NCBI GenBank assembly: GCA_023512225.1
Contig: JAIMAA010000002.1
Location: 1 to 64,000 of the forward strand
Direction: 5' to 3'
DNA from: Candidatus Bathyarchaeota archaeon
Lineage (GTDB): Archaea > Thermoproteota > Bathyarchaeia > Bathyarchaeales > Bathycorpusculaceae
DNA length: 64,000 nucleotides
The notes under the pieces were generated by a model that ran no database searches, had not been told where the DNA came from, and worked only from the letters and a program-made list of their open reading frames with translations. Position numbers and translations under genes: made by a program. Below, piece by piece: positions 27,201 to 37,293 of this stretch (position 1 is the stretch's first letter; every line of letters starts with the position of its first letter).

Positions 27201-28898
27201 TTGAGAAATGGTGTTTTAGTAGTGCTAGTGTTCCTAAGTCTCACGGTCATAGCCTACAACTACCAATTCTTCAATATTCCAACGTATATGTTCTTGAACG
27301 CCTACAACTTAGCACAAAAAGGAGCTACCGAGTTCCGTATAACGTTACCGTCAAAAGGGATTCCACATGAATATAGAAATGTAACATATGATGATGGTTT
27401 TAGAGTTTGGGTTCTTGACTATGTTATTGCATGTGATACCATCCGTACTGGCATGGTGATTAAAGAATATGATACGCCTTATGACTGGTTAAAGAACGCT
27501 GTTGAATCTCCAAAGGGCTACGATATGACGATAGATTATTACAATGAAACCTACTTCCTTCAAGTAAGGTACGAAACCAGCTTCTATCGAACAGATTTAG
27601 AATATACGATTCTCTGGACAATAAACATAGTCACAGCAATTGCATGGCTTCTGTTCATTATTGACTTAGTACTCATTTGGAAAAAGAAACGACTCCCCTC
27701 TGAAAAAAGAGGAGTGAAAATAATGAAAAAAATTGTAACATCACTATCGATGATAGTGATACTGATGACGGTGTTCACATCATCTAAGTCCGTATATGCA
27801 GTTTCACATGGATATGAATACTATGAAGACAACATCTGCGATGTTTATGTTCGCTATTTACCAGCTGTTCCGTACGACCCCAACCGTCCAACAGCTTCCG
27901 AAGACTTTGGCGTCACGTTCCATGTTAAACAAGTAGGCTGGTGGCAATTGGGTATACCTATCCATGTTCAACCATATGCTTTTTGGCTCTTTGTTTTCGC
28001 AAGGGATGACTGTTGTTCTACCAACTATGTTAATGTAGAGAGATTCTATCCACTTTCAACTTCCCAGTATGGATTGACATTGCAGTGGACTTTCACAGGC
28101 GGATACATAGTTACATTATCAACTACCTTATCGGGGACAAACATAGCATCTTATACAGAAAATCGCACTAAGCAGACGCTAGAAGACGGTTGGGTTCTTC
28201 TCGGCAATCTGAAAACAATTTACAACTGGGGACTCGATATTATAGGTAACGAGGTATCGACAGAAGGTGGTGTAAATATCGCTGTAACGAACGACTTTGC
28301 TGCGCCTCACGAAGGTCATCACATAGTATTCGAACTTTACTTTCTGATGTTGTGGACTGACGGAACAGAACGCCACGTTATGTTCATTATTGGAGATGAC
28401 ATCCCAGCAGAGACTGATTGTTGGCTAACAGTTGAACAAGCACAATCAACATTTAAAATAATAAATCCGAGCAGTGGTGGGGGCGGTGGTTGTCCGACAT
28501 TGTTTGTCTGGAACGGCACAGGATACATTGAAGAGGGCATATTGGGCATTCACGCAGAGTCCGACATAACGGTTCAGCATAGGATTCAGAACACTTTAGC
28601 TTTGGAAAATGGTGTTTATAAACTTCAATTGAAAGAGTTGGACGAGTTCACAAGCCACATAGACCAGGTGAAACTCTACGCCGTCAATAACAACGGAGAA
28701 ATGTATTCGTGTCCATTAACATACGCCTATCACAGCGAACTTGGCTATGTAACATGGAAACTATTGTTAGACGACGAAAAACGCGTGGACTTGGCACCAG
28801 CACAAATCATAGGCCTAAAGTTCCTACCATCAATACCTTACAGCCAAACAGCCTACTTCGTATTCGAAATAAACGGATACAATGTGAAAGTGCCCTAA
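27201..28898 (+). CDS. Surface/membrane protein; apparently two genes joined in one frame
   Basis: A 565-residue ORF of unknown function. Part one (about residues 1-173): an N-terminal membrane helix, a ~110-residue outside domain, a second helix (TILWTINIVTAIAWLLFIIDLVLIW) and a basic tail. Part two starts at Met 175 with a full signal-peptide-like sequence (MKKIVTSLSMIVILMTVF...VYAV) followed by ~370 residues of extracellular domain with a CC pair (DDCCS), a GGGGGCP loop and no C-terminal anchor. Internal ATG 27723 has its own strong ribosome site. TTG 27201 is preceded by AGGGGAG. As a fusion, the three-helix topology would still be consistent. Confidence 0.75.
   Translation: MRNGVLVVLVFLSLTVIAYNYQFFNIPTYMFLNAYNLAQKGATEFRITLPSKGIPHEYRNVTYDDGFRVWVLDYVIACDTIRTGMVIKEYDTPYDWLKNAVESPKGYDMTIDYYNETYFLQVRYETSFYRTDLEYTILWTINIVTAIAWLLFIIDLVLIWKKKRLPSEKRGVKIMKKIVTSLSMIVILMTVFTSSKSVYAVSHGYEYYEDNICDVYVRYLPAVPYDPNRPTASEDFGVTFHVKQVGWWQLGIPIHVQPYAFWLFVFARDDCCSTNYVNVERFYPLSTSQYGLTLQWTFTGGYIVTLSTTLSGTNIASYTENRTKQTLEDGWVLLGNLKTIYNWGLDIIGNEVSTEGGVNIAVTNDFAAPHEGHHIVFELYFLMLWTDGTERHVMFIIGDDIPAETDCWLTVEQAQSTFKIINPSSGGGGGCPTLFVWNGTGYIEEGILGIHAESDITVQHRIQNTLALENGVYKLQLKELDEFTSHIDQVKLYAVNNNGEMYSCPLTYAYHSELGYVTWKLLLDDEKRVDLAPAQIIGLKFLPSIPYSQTAYFVFEINGYNVKVP
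27693..27725 (+). promoter_or_regulatory. Internal ribosome site in a hairpin before in-frame ATG 27723
   Basis: AGAGGAGTGA at 27708-27717 lies 8 bases before ATG 27723. Its AGAGG can pair with CCTCT at about 27697-27701 across a GAAAAA loop, extended by CTC with a bulge, so the site may be masked unless ribosomes translate through. This would allow a separate protein of 391 residues starting with a signal peptide. Confidence 0.45.
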
Positions 28899-28954
28899 CA
28901 GATTAAGCCTAAACTTCCCCTCTCTTTCTATCTTCAAAAATACTCTGAACAAGT

Positions 28955-30163
28955 TTATGCCCAAGAGCTCTTTGAATAATCTTTTAGTACAGCTTCATAG
29001 ATGGCTTTTGTCTGCTGGGCTATCTTGTTCCAATCGTATTTTTCTTGAACTTTCTTGTACGCATTTGTTCTTATCAAATTTGCATAATTTTCATCAAGTA
29101 ACACTTTCGTTATTCCCCACGCGAGCGACTCTGGATTATTCACGTACACTTTAACGCCTGTAACGCCATGCTCAACTATTTCTGACAAACCTCCAGTATC
29201 CGAAACTACAACGGGACTTTTCGCCGCCATCGCCTCAAGAGCAACTATCCCGAAGGGTTCGAAAAGCGAGGGTACAACTGAAACGTCTGCGCATTTCTGC
29301 AGTTTCCTTAAAGTTTCGTCATCCACGAAACCTGTGAAGAGCACTTTATGTGATAATCCTAAACCTTTAATGATGCTTGAAAGTTGTTCTTTCATGTAGC
29401 CGTTACCTACTATCACAAATTTTGCGTTAACTTTCTCTAGAACCTTTGTAATTGCATTGACAAGAACTTGAACTCCCTTTTCGTAAACAAGTCTTCCAAC
29501 AAACAGCACAATTTTCTCTTCTGGCAAAGCAAACTTGCTTCTAAAACTGCTTAAATCCGAATTTTCCACTTTTGCATAAGCTTCTGCGTCAACTCCGTTT
29601 GGAATCATAACCAGCTTGTCTGTTGGCAGCCCAAAAGCCCATTGAACATGCGAAACCATGTAGTTGCTGCAGCATATTACTTTCCACGCCTCATACGTGA
29701 GCCACGCTTCTGTCTCGTGAATCATCCTTTCATAATCGAAATGAATTCCATTTCGTCTTCCAATCTCAGTCGAATGCATAGTAACCAAAAGTGGCTTTCT
29801 GAAAACATGTTTCAAACCAATTCCTGCGTTTGCAACAAGCCAATCGTGAGCGTGAAAAACGTCAACTTTTCCTCCCAAACTGTTGACGAGTGCAGCGGCT
29901 TCCTTCTGCATGTTTACATTCATTAAGTAAACCCATGTTGCAAAGTCCGGTGAAGGGTTTTTGTAAGAATCAATCCGGAAGATTTCTACACCATCAACAA
30001 CTTCGTGCTGAGGCGCACCCGGAAAATCACAGGTAACCACGTAAACCTTTGTGTCATTCTTTGCTAGACTGCGAGACAAGTTATAGACGTGCGGTGATAT
30101 TCCGCCAATAATCCTTGGCGGAAACTCCCAAGTAAGCATCATAACAGTCAATTCATCAGTCAT
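28955..30163 (-). CDS. Glycosyltransferase, GT-B fold (GT4/glycogen-synthase-like)
   Basis: A 402-residue retaining glycosyltransferase. The N-terminal domain has MLTWEFPPRIIGGISPHVYNLSRSLA (the glycine loop that binds the donor) and HAHDWL. The C-terminal domain has LFVGRLVYEKGVQVL and SLFEPFGIVALEAMA, the E-x7-E donor site. ADP- or UDP-glucose is the likely donor given the GH57 enzyme nearby, but this is inference. Its ATG overlaps the stop of the N-domain-only protein upstream (ATGA), so the two are translationally coupled. Confidence 0.93.
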   Translation of the reverse strand: MTDELTVMMLTWEFPPRIIGGISPHVYNLSRSLAKNDTKVYVVTCDFPGAPQHEVVDGVEIFRIDSYKNPSPDFATWVYLMNVNMQKEAAALVNSLGGKVDVFHAHDWLVANAGIGLKHVFRKPLLVTMHSTEIGRRNGIHFDYERMIHETEAWLTYEAWKVICCSNYMVSHVQWAFGLPTDKLVMIPNGVDAEAYAKVENSDLSSFRSKFALPEEKIVLFVGRLVYEKGVQVLVNAITKVLEKVNAKFVIVGNGYMKEQLSSIIKGLGLSHKVLFTGFVDDETLRKLQKCADVSVVPSLFEPFGIVALEAMAAKSPVVVSDTGGLSEIVEHGVTGVKVYVNNPESLAWGITKVLLDENYANLIRTNAYKKVQEKYDWNKIAQQTKAIYEAVLKDYSKSSWA

Positions 30164-30786
30164 TTGGAGAGCGTGCCTCCAGAAACACTTTTATAATTTT
30201 CTAAGATGTTTCTCATCCAATGCGTGGATTTTGACGGAATGATTTTTACTTTTTCTAATGGAACCTTGTATAATCTATAAACCTCATCTCGCATCCACTC
30301 GGACTTGACAACAAGTTTTGCCGCTTCATACATGCCCAACCATTCAATGCTCTTGATAGCCATGTTAAAGGGTGAATTGGCGCCATGAGAACGATGTTCT
30401 TCAAGGCTTTCCACAGAAAAAACAAACGGCACACCAAGCGCTTTTTTCAGAGTAACAGCAGCTGGTATGAAATGCCAATCATGAACATCAATGAGGTCAA
30501 GCCGCTTATCCACATTATAATAAATGTTCGCTGCTGCCCTCTCAACTTCTTGGTTTAAAGTGAGAACCCACGTGAGAACACCAATATGGGTGCGAACAGG
30601 GTTCGTTACTCTGTAAACTTTTACGCCTTCCGGTTCCTCATATTGCCCCGTCAAATAATCATGGTAAGTAACCACAAAGGTTTTCACATCGTTTTTGACA
30701 AGTTGCATAGCAAGTTCTCGGACATGGTCTGCAAGTTGCCCCACGATTCTCGGCGGATACTCCCACGAAAAAATAGTGACTTGCAT
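30160..30786 (-). CDS. Stand-alone N-terminal domain of a GT-B glycosyltransferase
   Basis: The 208-residue protein matches only the first half of the following glycosyltransferase: IFSWEYPPRIVGQLADHVRELAMQL, VHDWHFIPAAVTLKKALGVPFVFSVESLEEHR and SEWMRDEVYRLYKVPLEKVKIIPS. It stops where the donor-binding C-terminal domain should begin. The glycine loop reads RIVGQL, not R-x-x-GG, so nucleotide-sugar chemistry by itself is unlikely. The clean end and ATGA overlap with the next gene argue for a maintained partner subunit rather than random truncation. Confidence 0.85.
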   Translation of the reverse strand: MQVTIFSWEYPPRIVGQLADHVRELAMQLVKNDVKTFVVTYHDYLTGQYEEPEGVKVYRVTNPVRTHIGVLTWVLTLNQEVERAAANIYYNVDKRLDLIDVHDWHFIPAAVTLKKALGVPFVFSVESLEEHRSHGANSPFNMAIKSIEWLGMYEAAKLVVKSEWMRDEVYRLYKVPLEKVKIIPSKSTHWMRNILENYKSVSGGTLSK

Positions 30787-30795
30787 TTGCTTTCA

Positions 30796-31056
30796 CTACG
30801 TGAAAAGTGCACAGACTTTTATTATTCCCCGTCCCGTCAAATAGTATCTTTTTTTTCCTTCATTATCCGTGAAGCTTTCTGCGAAGCCTTCAAGCTTATA
30901 ATTGTCTAGGGTTCTCTCCACTTCGTTTATGTCGATTTGCAAGACCAGCGCTAGCTCTTCGCTTCTCCTTGCCAAGTCTGGAGCCGTTGCGCACAGGTTA
31001 TGTAATGTCTGCAGTATTTTCTCGGAAAGTGGTAATTCCTCTCTCAAATTTTTCAC
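30796..31056 (-). CDS. Small winged-helix-like protein
   Basis: An 86-residue protein with LSEKILQTLHNLCATAPDLARRSEELALVLQIDINEVERTLDNYKLEGFAESF followed by a wing-like GKKRYYLTGRGIIKV. This matches the helix-turn-helix and wing of archaeal small regulators. The start is GTG 31056, following AAG. It lies 9 bases before the N-domain glycosyltransferase gene and could regulate the glucan cluster or sit in its operon. Confidence 0.75.
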   Translation of the reverse strand: MKNLREELPLSEKILQTLHNLCATAPDLARRSEELALVLQIDINEVERTLDNYKLEGFAESFTDNEGKKRYYLTGRGIIKVCALFT

Positions 31057-31118
31057 CTTAGTTAGCCTTAAGCCTATTTTTTAGTGCTGTTTCTTTTATA
31101 AAAGCATACAATTCTATC

Positions 31119-32666
31119 TCAGAAATATTTAGTTGCTATTTGTGCTTGTTTGCTTAGGTCTTTGAATCTTTCATTGGCAACTTTAACAAGCGCTTTTCGA
31201 AGCGCTTCTCCCTTCAGTTTTGAAAGTCTAACTCTCTTTAACTGCCCTACTAATGTCTTGTCATGCAGCGATTTCTCCGCCCACTTTTCGAAATCTCCAC
31301 GAGCATTGTGAAATTCTATAGATTTTATGCTAATTTCTTGGAGGGCTTTTCCGAATCCCTTTAGGCTCCACGCCATTACTCCGGTGAACTTGTCTTCTCC
31401 TACTCCCGCGTAAAACAAAAATGGCTCATCTGCAACTACTGCTGCAAGTCTTACTCTGTTTTCAAAATCTAATATTGCTGCTTGTTCAGTAACAAAAGCG
31501 TCTATTGGAGACCCGAAAGGACTAAAATAAGAGTGAACCTCACCTGGTGCGCCGCCTGCAGTGAACATATAATACAAGTGGTCGCTTGTTTGGAAATATC
31601 TCCATATTTTCAAGAGCCACTCATCTCCGGTTTCCTTTACAAGTGGTTCTAACTTCCTTGTAGTTGAGTAGTAAGCCCACTGCATCGTGTTTCCAAGCCA
31701 ACAGCTTGCGTCTCTCTCCAGATCTGCCCAAGAAACGGTTCCGCCGAGTTCTGGGACATCGATTTCTCCAGAAGGTTCATACTTTTCCACAACTTCTGAG
31801 GGTGTAGCCATGTGCAGATGCCACCATTTCAAAATCTCCCGTGGTAAATGCTTTAGAAATTCGTGTATGCCCGTTTCCGGCCAGTGGTGTTCGCCAAAAG
31901 TCTCGTAGTCTGGGAAGATGTTAATGCATTGTCCGGGTGTTACTGCCAGCCAGCTTGCATATTTGTCTGCGGTTAAAGGCCACTCGTTCCACCATCTTGC
32001 TGAGAATCTGAATCCTATGTCATCTGTTAGCTTGTAGTTTCGCAATAATACTTTGATTTTCTGGTCGCCTTTTGGCGTGTAAATATAGTTTGGCGATTTT
32101 TCATGGAGTATTCTTTCTACGCCTTCCGTGAAAATCCCCTTGAAACCCAATTTTTCAACAGTGTTTGCTATTGCATTGTTGTATAGTAGCTCCGTGTTTT
32201 CGAAAACTTTAGGCGTGTAACCCAGTAAATCTCTCATAACTTGTTGGTGCATCTTTACCTGTTCGATGAATTCATTCCTTTCCGGGTAGAGGCTTGCCAG
32301 CGAATGGTAATATGTCTGGCTTAGAAATTCCACGCAACCAGTTTCCGAAAGTTGTTTGAAAGATTCTAATAGGTCTTTGTTGAACAATTCGCACTGCTCT
32401 AAGAAAACGCCGGAAATACTGAATGAAACTTTGACTTGTTTTCTCTCTCTTTTGTATTTGTCGATAAGGTCTAACAGTATCTGGTTAGAGGGAAAATAGC
32501 ATTTTCTGCACGCTCTTAGGAAAACTTCTTTATTCACTGAATGATCAAAATAATAGTCGAAAAGTTCTTCCTTTTTTATGCGTTTGAAGAGTTTGTTTTC
32601 CCAAAAGAAGTTTTTCTTAATCCTGTGTGGTTGATGAACTTCGAAAACGAACACTATGTCAGTCAA
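31119..32666 (-). CDS. Glycoside hydrolase family 57 enzyme (alpha-amylase/glucanotransferase type)
   Basis: Acts on alpha-1,4-glucans. Family marks include the N-terminal HQPHR (VFVFEVHQPHRIKKN), FLSQTYYHSLASLYP, the nucleophile region ENTELLY, and the acid/base Asp in NIFPDYETFGEHHW. I choose TTG 32666, which gives MTDIVFVFEVHQPHR and has AGAGG 8-9 bases upstream. ATG 32783 would add a 39-residue segment not seen in the family and lies upstream of the likely transcript start (a TATA-like ATAAATAA is at about 32790-32798). It heads a minus-strand glucan gene group with the glycosyltransferases. Confidence 0.9.
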   Translation of the reverse strand: MTDIVFVFEVHQPHRIKKNFFWENKLFKRIKKEELFDYYFDHSVNKEVFLRACRKCYFPSNQILLDLIDKYKRERKQVKVSFSISGVFLEQCELFNKDLLESFKQLSETGCVEFLSQTYYHSLASLYPERNEFIEQVKMHQQVMRDLLGYTPKVFENTELLYNNAIANTVEKLGFKGIFTEGVERILHEKSPNYIYTPKGDQKIKVLLRNYKLTDDIGFRFSARWWNEWPLTADKYASWLAVTPGQCINIFPDYETFGEHHWPETGIHEFLKHLPREILKWWHLHMATPSEVVEKYEPSGEIDVPELGGTVSWADLERDASCWLGNTMQWAYYSTTRKLEPLVKETGDEWLLKIWRYFQTSDHLYYMFTAGGAPGEVHSYFSPFGSPIDAFVTEQAAILDFENRVRLAAVVADEPFLFYAGVGEDKFTGVMAWSLKGFGKALQEISIKSIEFHNARGDFEKWAEKSLHDKTLVGQLKRVRLSKLKGEALRKALVKVANERFKDLSKQAQIATKYF

Positions 32667-32837
32667 AGCGTTAGCCTCTGTGTATTCATTATCAAACTGC
32701 ATATTATTTCTAATTTGCTGTACTAAACATGCGTGAAGGAATGCAACGTGAAAGTTTAGGTTTGATTCGAATTCTAAATTCATAACTTATTTATCCACTA
32801 TAGAGCCTTCTTTCCTTTACAACAAAGGTGAAACCGC

Positions 32838-33524
32838 GTGTCAATAGAAAAAATTAGAGTGGATAATCCACAAGAACTGGGGCAAATGGTAACCAAAGAA
32901 ATGAGCCAAATCGAAAAAGATCTGACCATGATTTGCAGCAATGTCCCAATAAATGATAGAACCACATTGGACGTTTTGTGCCACGACAGCAATGGGCAAC
33001 TCGTTATTATCCAACTCAGCGTCAACGAAGATGACATAATGCTACTGCAAGGAATACAAAGTCTCGATTACGTTGACAAGTTCAAGTCATTTTTGAAAGC
33101 AACATATAACAAACACAAAATCGATGATAAAGAAAGACCACGATTGATCTTGATTGCGCCTAGCTTCTCAGACGCGCTAAAACGTGCAGTTGAAAGCATG
33201 AAGGGGATGCGCATCGACCTCTACGAGTGGGAATACCTAAAGCTCGGAGACCATAAAGGCCTCCGTCTTCAACCCATTTTTACATGGGCTCCCACAGAAA
33301 AGCCAAAGGAAAAAGAGGAAAAACCTCCGGAGAAGAAGCGCGAGCCAAAGCCAATGAAGAAGAAAGAGCCAGAGCCAGAACCTAAACCCGAAAAGAAAGA
33401 AGAGCCAAGACCTGAACCGCCAAAGCCTAAACCAGAACCGCCGAAAGAAGAGTTTCCAGTGTCTCCGCCACCACCAGTGCCTCCGAAAGAGGAAGAGCCA
33501 AAGAGGAAGCTAAAGCTATTCTAA
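32838..33524 (+). CDS. Degenerate PD-(D/E)XK nuclease-like protein with a Pro/Glu/Lys tail
   Basis: Residues 1-150 fold like the NucS/EndoMS C-terminal or RecB-type nuclease domain: TLDVLCHDSNGQLVIIQLS, where active family members have D...E-x-K. The Glu is replaced by Gln 59 and the Lys by Ser 61, so the metal site is broken. RLILIAPSFSDALKRAVES matches the next core helix. Residues ~152-228 form a low-complexity tail of P, E and K with KPEP-type repeats, likely extended and a protein- or nucleic-acid-binding tether. GTG start after AAGGTGA. Divergent from the GH57 gene. Confidence 0.8.
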   Translation: MSIEKIRVDNPQELGQMVTKEMSQIEKDLTMICSNVPINDRTTLDVLCHDSNGQLVIIQLSVNEDDIMLLQGIQSLDYVDKFKSFLKATYNKHKIDDKERPRLILIAPSFSDALKRAVESMKGMRIDLYEWEYLKLGDHKGLRLQPIFTWAPTEKPKEKEEKPPEKKREPKPMKKKEPEPEPKPEKKEEPRPEPPKPKPEPPKEEFPVSPPPPVPPKEEEPKRKLKLF

Positions 33525-33612
33525 AAAGGACTGTTTTGAATAGTTTCGTCCCGTCTTTAGATTTTCTCTCTAAAACATTTCTTGTGAAAAATGTTATCTG
33601 AGGTGCTTTCGC

Positions 33613-34911
33613 ATGAGAATTGGGTTTTTCGTTTGGGAATATCCGCCAGCGCTTGTGGGTGGCTTAGGCACTTACGCCGAATACATAACGCGAGAATTTG
33701 TTTCTATGGGCAATGATGTAACAGTTTTCACACTTAACCCTGGAAACTTGAAGACTCGTGAAATCATAAAAGGCGTTGAGGTTCACAGACCCCTAATCGC
33801 AGATGCAAGCAACGTTTTTCCCATGTTCGTTATTGATGACTTGAAAAAGTGGGGAACAAACATCCGCATGTTCAACGACATATTCATATATAACATTCTG
33901 AGCGCTTCCAAATTCATAAACAGCATGTTGAAAAAAGAAGGGTGCAACTATGATGTTGTCTGTGTGCACGACTGGCTAAGCAGCATAGCAGGTATTATAA
34001 TAAAAAATGAAACTAAAGTTCCAGTAACATTTCACGTTCACAGCACGGAATGGGGGAGAGCAGGCGGAACAGGCTCTGAAGTTGTTTCCTATCTTGAATG
34101 GGCGACTGCGCAAAGAGCAGACAAAATAATCACGGTAAGCCATGCAATGCAAGAAGACTTGGTTAGACATGGATGGCCAAACTCAAAAATAAGCGTGGTC
34201 TGGAACGGTGTAGACCCGGAGCGTTATAATCCGAGAAATTGCAAACCTGAAGAAATAGAAGCAATCCGCAGTAGATATGGCATAAAACCTGACGAAAAAA
34301 TGCTTCTTTTCCTTGGAAGGCTCACGTGGGTGAAAGGTGTTGGAAACTTGGTTCAAGCGATGCCAACAGTTTTGGAGGAATATCCAAAAACTAAGCTTGT
34401 AATTTTAGGCAAGGGTGAACAGCAAAACGACATAATTGAAACCGCAAAGCGACTTGGAATAAGCGATAAGGTTGTTTGTAAATTTGAGTTTGTGCCAGAA
34501 AAAGAACGCATACTGCATTACGCTGCTTCTGACGTATGCATTTTTCCATCCACCTACGAACCTTTCGGCATAGTCAGCCTAGAAGCCATGTCGATGGCCA
34601 AACCAATAATCGTAGGCGCACAAGGCGTAGTCGGCTTCAGAGAACAAGTCGTCTCTGCCGGACCAGACCAAAATGGCGTTCATGTGAACGGTGGAAACGC
34701 GGCAGACATTGCTTGGGGTATAAAGCAGGTATTATGCGATGCTGAAAGAGCAAAAGAGTGGGGAGAAAACGGTAGAAAACGCGTGCTGCAATATTTTACG
34801 TGGAGAAAAGCTGCGGAGCAGACGCTTCACTTATACGAGACGCTTCAGCATTCTCAAGAGCATGGAGAATATCACCTAGTAGATTTGATGGAGAAAATTA
34901 CGCGAACATAA
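33613..34911 (+). CDS. Glycosyltransferase, GT-B fold (glycogen/starch-synthase-like)
   Basis: A 432-residue glycosyltransferase with FFVWEYPPALVGGLGTYAEYIT (donor loop with GG), VHDWLSSIAGI, FHVHSTEWGR, NGVDPERYNP, FLGRLTWVKGVGNL and STYEPFGIVSLEAMSM. It resembles the one at 28955-30163 in layout but has an intact GGLGT loop. The likely role is alpha-glucan synthesis or a related transfer; the acceptor is unknown. GAGGTG lies 7 bases before ATG 33613. Confidence 0.93.
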   Translation: MRIGFFVWEYPPALVGGLGTYAEYITREFVSMGNDVTVFTLNPGNLKTREIIKGVEVHRPLIADASNVFPMFVIDDLKKWGTNIRMFNDIFIYNILSASKFINSMLKKEGCNYDVVCVHDWLSSIAGIIIKNETKVPVTFHVHSTEWGRAGGTGSEVVSYLEWATAQRADKIITVSHAMQEDLVRHGWPNSKISVVWNGVDPERYNPRNCKPEEIEAIRSRYGIKPDEKMLLFLGRLTWVKGVGNLVQAMPTVLEEYPKTKLVILGKGEQQNDIIETAKRLGISDKVVCKFEFVPEKERILHYAASDVCIFPSTYEPFGIVSLEAMSMAKPIIVGAQGVVGFREQVVSAGPDQNGVHVNGGNAADIAWGIKQVLCDAERAKEWGENGRKRVLQYFTWRKAAEQTLHLYETLQHSQEHGEYHLVDLMEKITRT

Positions 34912-34924
34912 AAAATGGAGAAGG

Positions 34925-36154
34925 TTAAGTTTTTCGGGATGCTGCCTTCTCTAACGCGACGACACCCGGCAGTTTTTTACCCATTAAGAATTCTATCAAG
35001 GCTCCGCCTGCAGTGCTGACATAGGAAATTTTGCTTGACAGTTTGAGTTCTTGTAGTGCGGATATTGTGTGTCCGCCTCCAGCGAGAGAAAACGCTTTCG
35101 AATTTGCGATTTCTTCGAAGATTTTCTTTGTTCCGTAAACGAACTCTTTGTTTTCGTATACTCCCATTGGTCCGCTGATGACTATTGAGTTTGCTTTTCT
35201 TATAATCTTAGCGTATTCATCTACCGTTTTTGGTCCAATGTCAAATATTGATTGGTCAGTGGGTAATTCATCTACGGAAATTTCTTTTCTTTTGCCATTT
35301 ACTTCTACAGCTAGGTCTTTGGGAGTTTTTATTTTGTCCGGATACTTTTGAATGAGTTCTTTTATGCCCGGCACTAAACTCATGAGTTCTTTCTTTTCTA
35401 AGAATTCCATGTTTGTCTTGCCAAGGTTGGCGCCTTTTGCAACAAGAAACACGTGACCGACAACTCCACCAGTAAGCACGTAATCAGCGATTTTATTGTT
35501 CAACACATACTTTGAAATTTCTAAGGAGTCATCCGCCTTTGCGCCTCCGAGAATGAACACACATGGTTTTTCTGGGTTCTCTAGGACTTTGCTTAAGGAT
35601 TTCAGTTCCCTTTCCATTATGCGTCCGGCCACACTTGGCAAAACTGCCGTGAAGCCTATAATTGAAACATGTGCTCTATGAGCTGCTGCGAACGCATCAT
35701 TCACAAACAACTGTGCCAGAGGAGCTAGGTTTTTGACAAGCTCTGTTTTGGCATGGTCTTCTGGTGTGCCTTCTTTTGTTTCAGCAGCAAAGTTTCTAAC
35801 GTTGTCTAAAACGAGAATTTCGCCGCTTTTGAGATTTTTTATTGCATTTTTTGCTTTTTCGCCGAAAACATCATCAACGTACTTAACTGGTTTTCTCAGA
35901 ATCTTGCCTAGAATTTCCGCGTGTTGCTTTAGTGGTATAAAGTCTGGGTCGCCTTTCCGTCCTTGGTGTGCCAAAACCACGACTTTTGCGCCTTTCTCTG
36001 CAAGTTCCTTTATGGTTGTTTCGCCATGAGCTCTGATTCTTACGTCTTCTAAGACTTTTTGGCTTTTTGGGTCTACTGGCGAGTTGAAGTCTACTCTGAC
36101 AAGAACGACTTTGTCTTTCACTTTTACGTCATCTATGGTTAGATACTTTACCAT
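34925..36154 (-). CDS. pgk: Phosphoglycerate kinase, archaeal type
   Basis: Interconverts 1,3-bisphosphoglycerate + ADP and 3-phosphoglycerate + ATP. It has VLVRVDFNSPVDP, the archaeal LAHQGRKGDPDF loop, RAHVSIIGF, LGGAKADDSLEI for nucleotide binding, and SLAGGGHTISAL near the C-terminus. At 409 residues it is of archaeal length. GAPDH follows upstream on the same strand, 67 bases away, so the two are likely in one operon. CACTTCACCT before the gene (minus-strand AGGTGAAGTG) gives the ribosome site. Confidence 0.96.
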   Translation of the reverse strand: MVKYLTIDDVKVKDKVVLVRVDFNSPVDPKSQKVLEDVRIRAHGETTIKELAEKGAKVVVLAHQGRKGDPDFIPLKQHAEILGKILRKPVKYVDDVFGEKAKNAIKNLKSGEILVLDNVRNFAAETKEGTPEDHAKTELVKNLAPLAQLFVNDAFAAAHRAHVSIIGFTAVLPSVAGRIMERELKSLSKVLENPEKPCVFILGGAKADDSLEISKYVLNNKIADYVLTGGVVGHVFLVAKGANLGKTNMEFLEKKELMSLVPGIKELIQKYPDKIKTPKDLAVEVNGKRKEISVDELPTDQSIFDIGPKTVDEYAKIIRKANSIVISGPMGVYENKEFVYGTKKIFEEIANSKAFSLAGGGHTISALQELKLSSKISYVSTAGGALIEFLMGKKLPGVVALEKAASRKT

Positions 36155-36221
36155 TCACTTCACCTTTCTTAAACAGAAAAATAGGAAGGAGGTTTGTTTA
36201 AAAATCTAAGCCTTTAAAGTG

Positions 36222-37235
<1,014 letters not shown>

Positions 37236-37293
37236 TTAAATCACCTTTAATTTACTCGTGGTTTACTCTCATTCAACTAATTAATTTTTTGCG

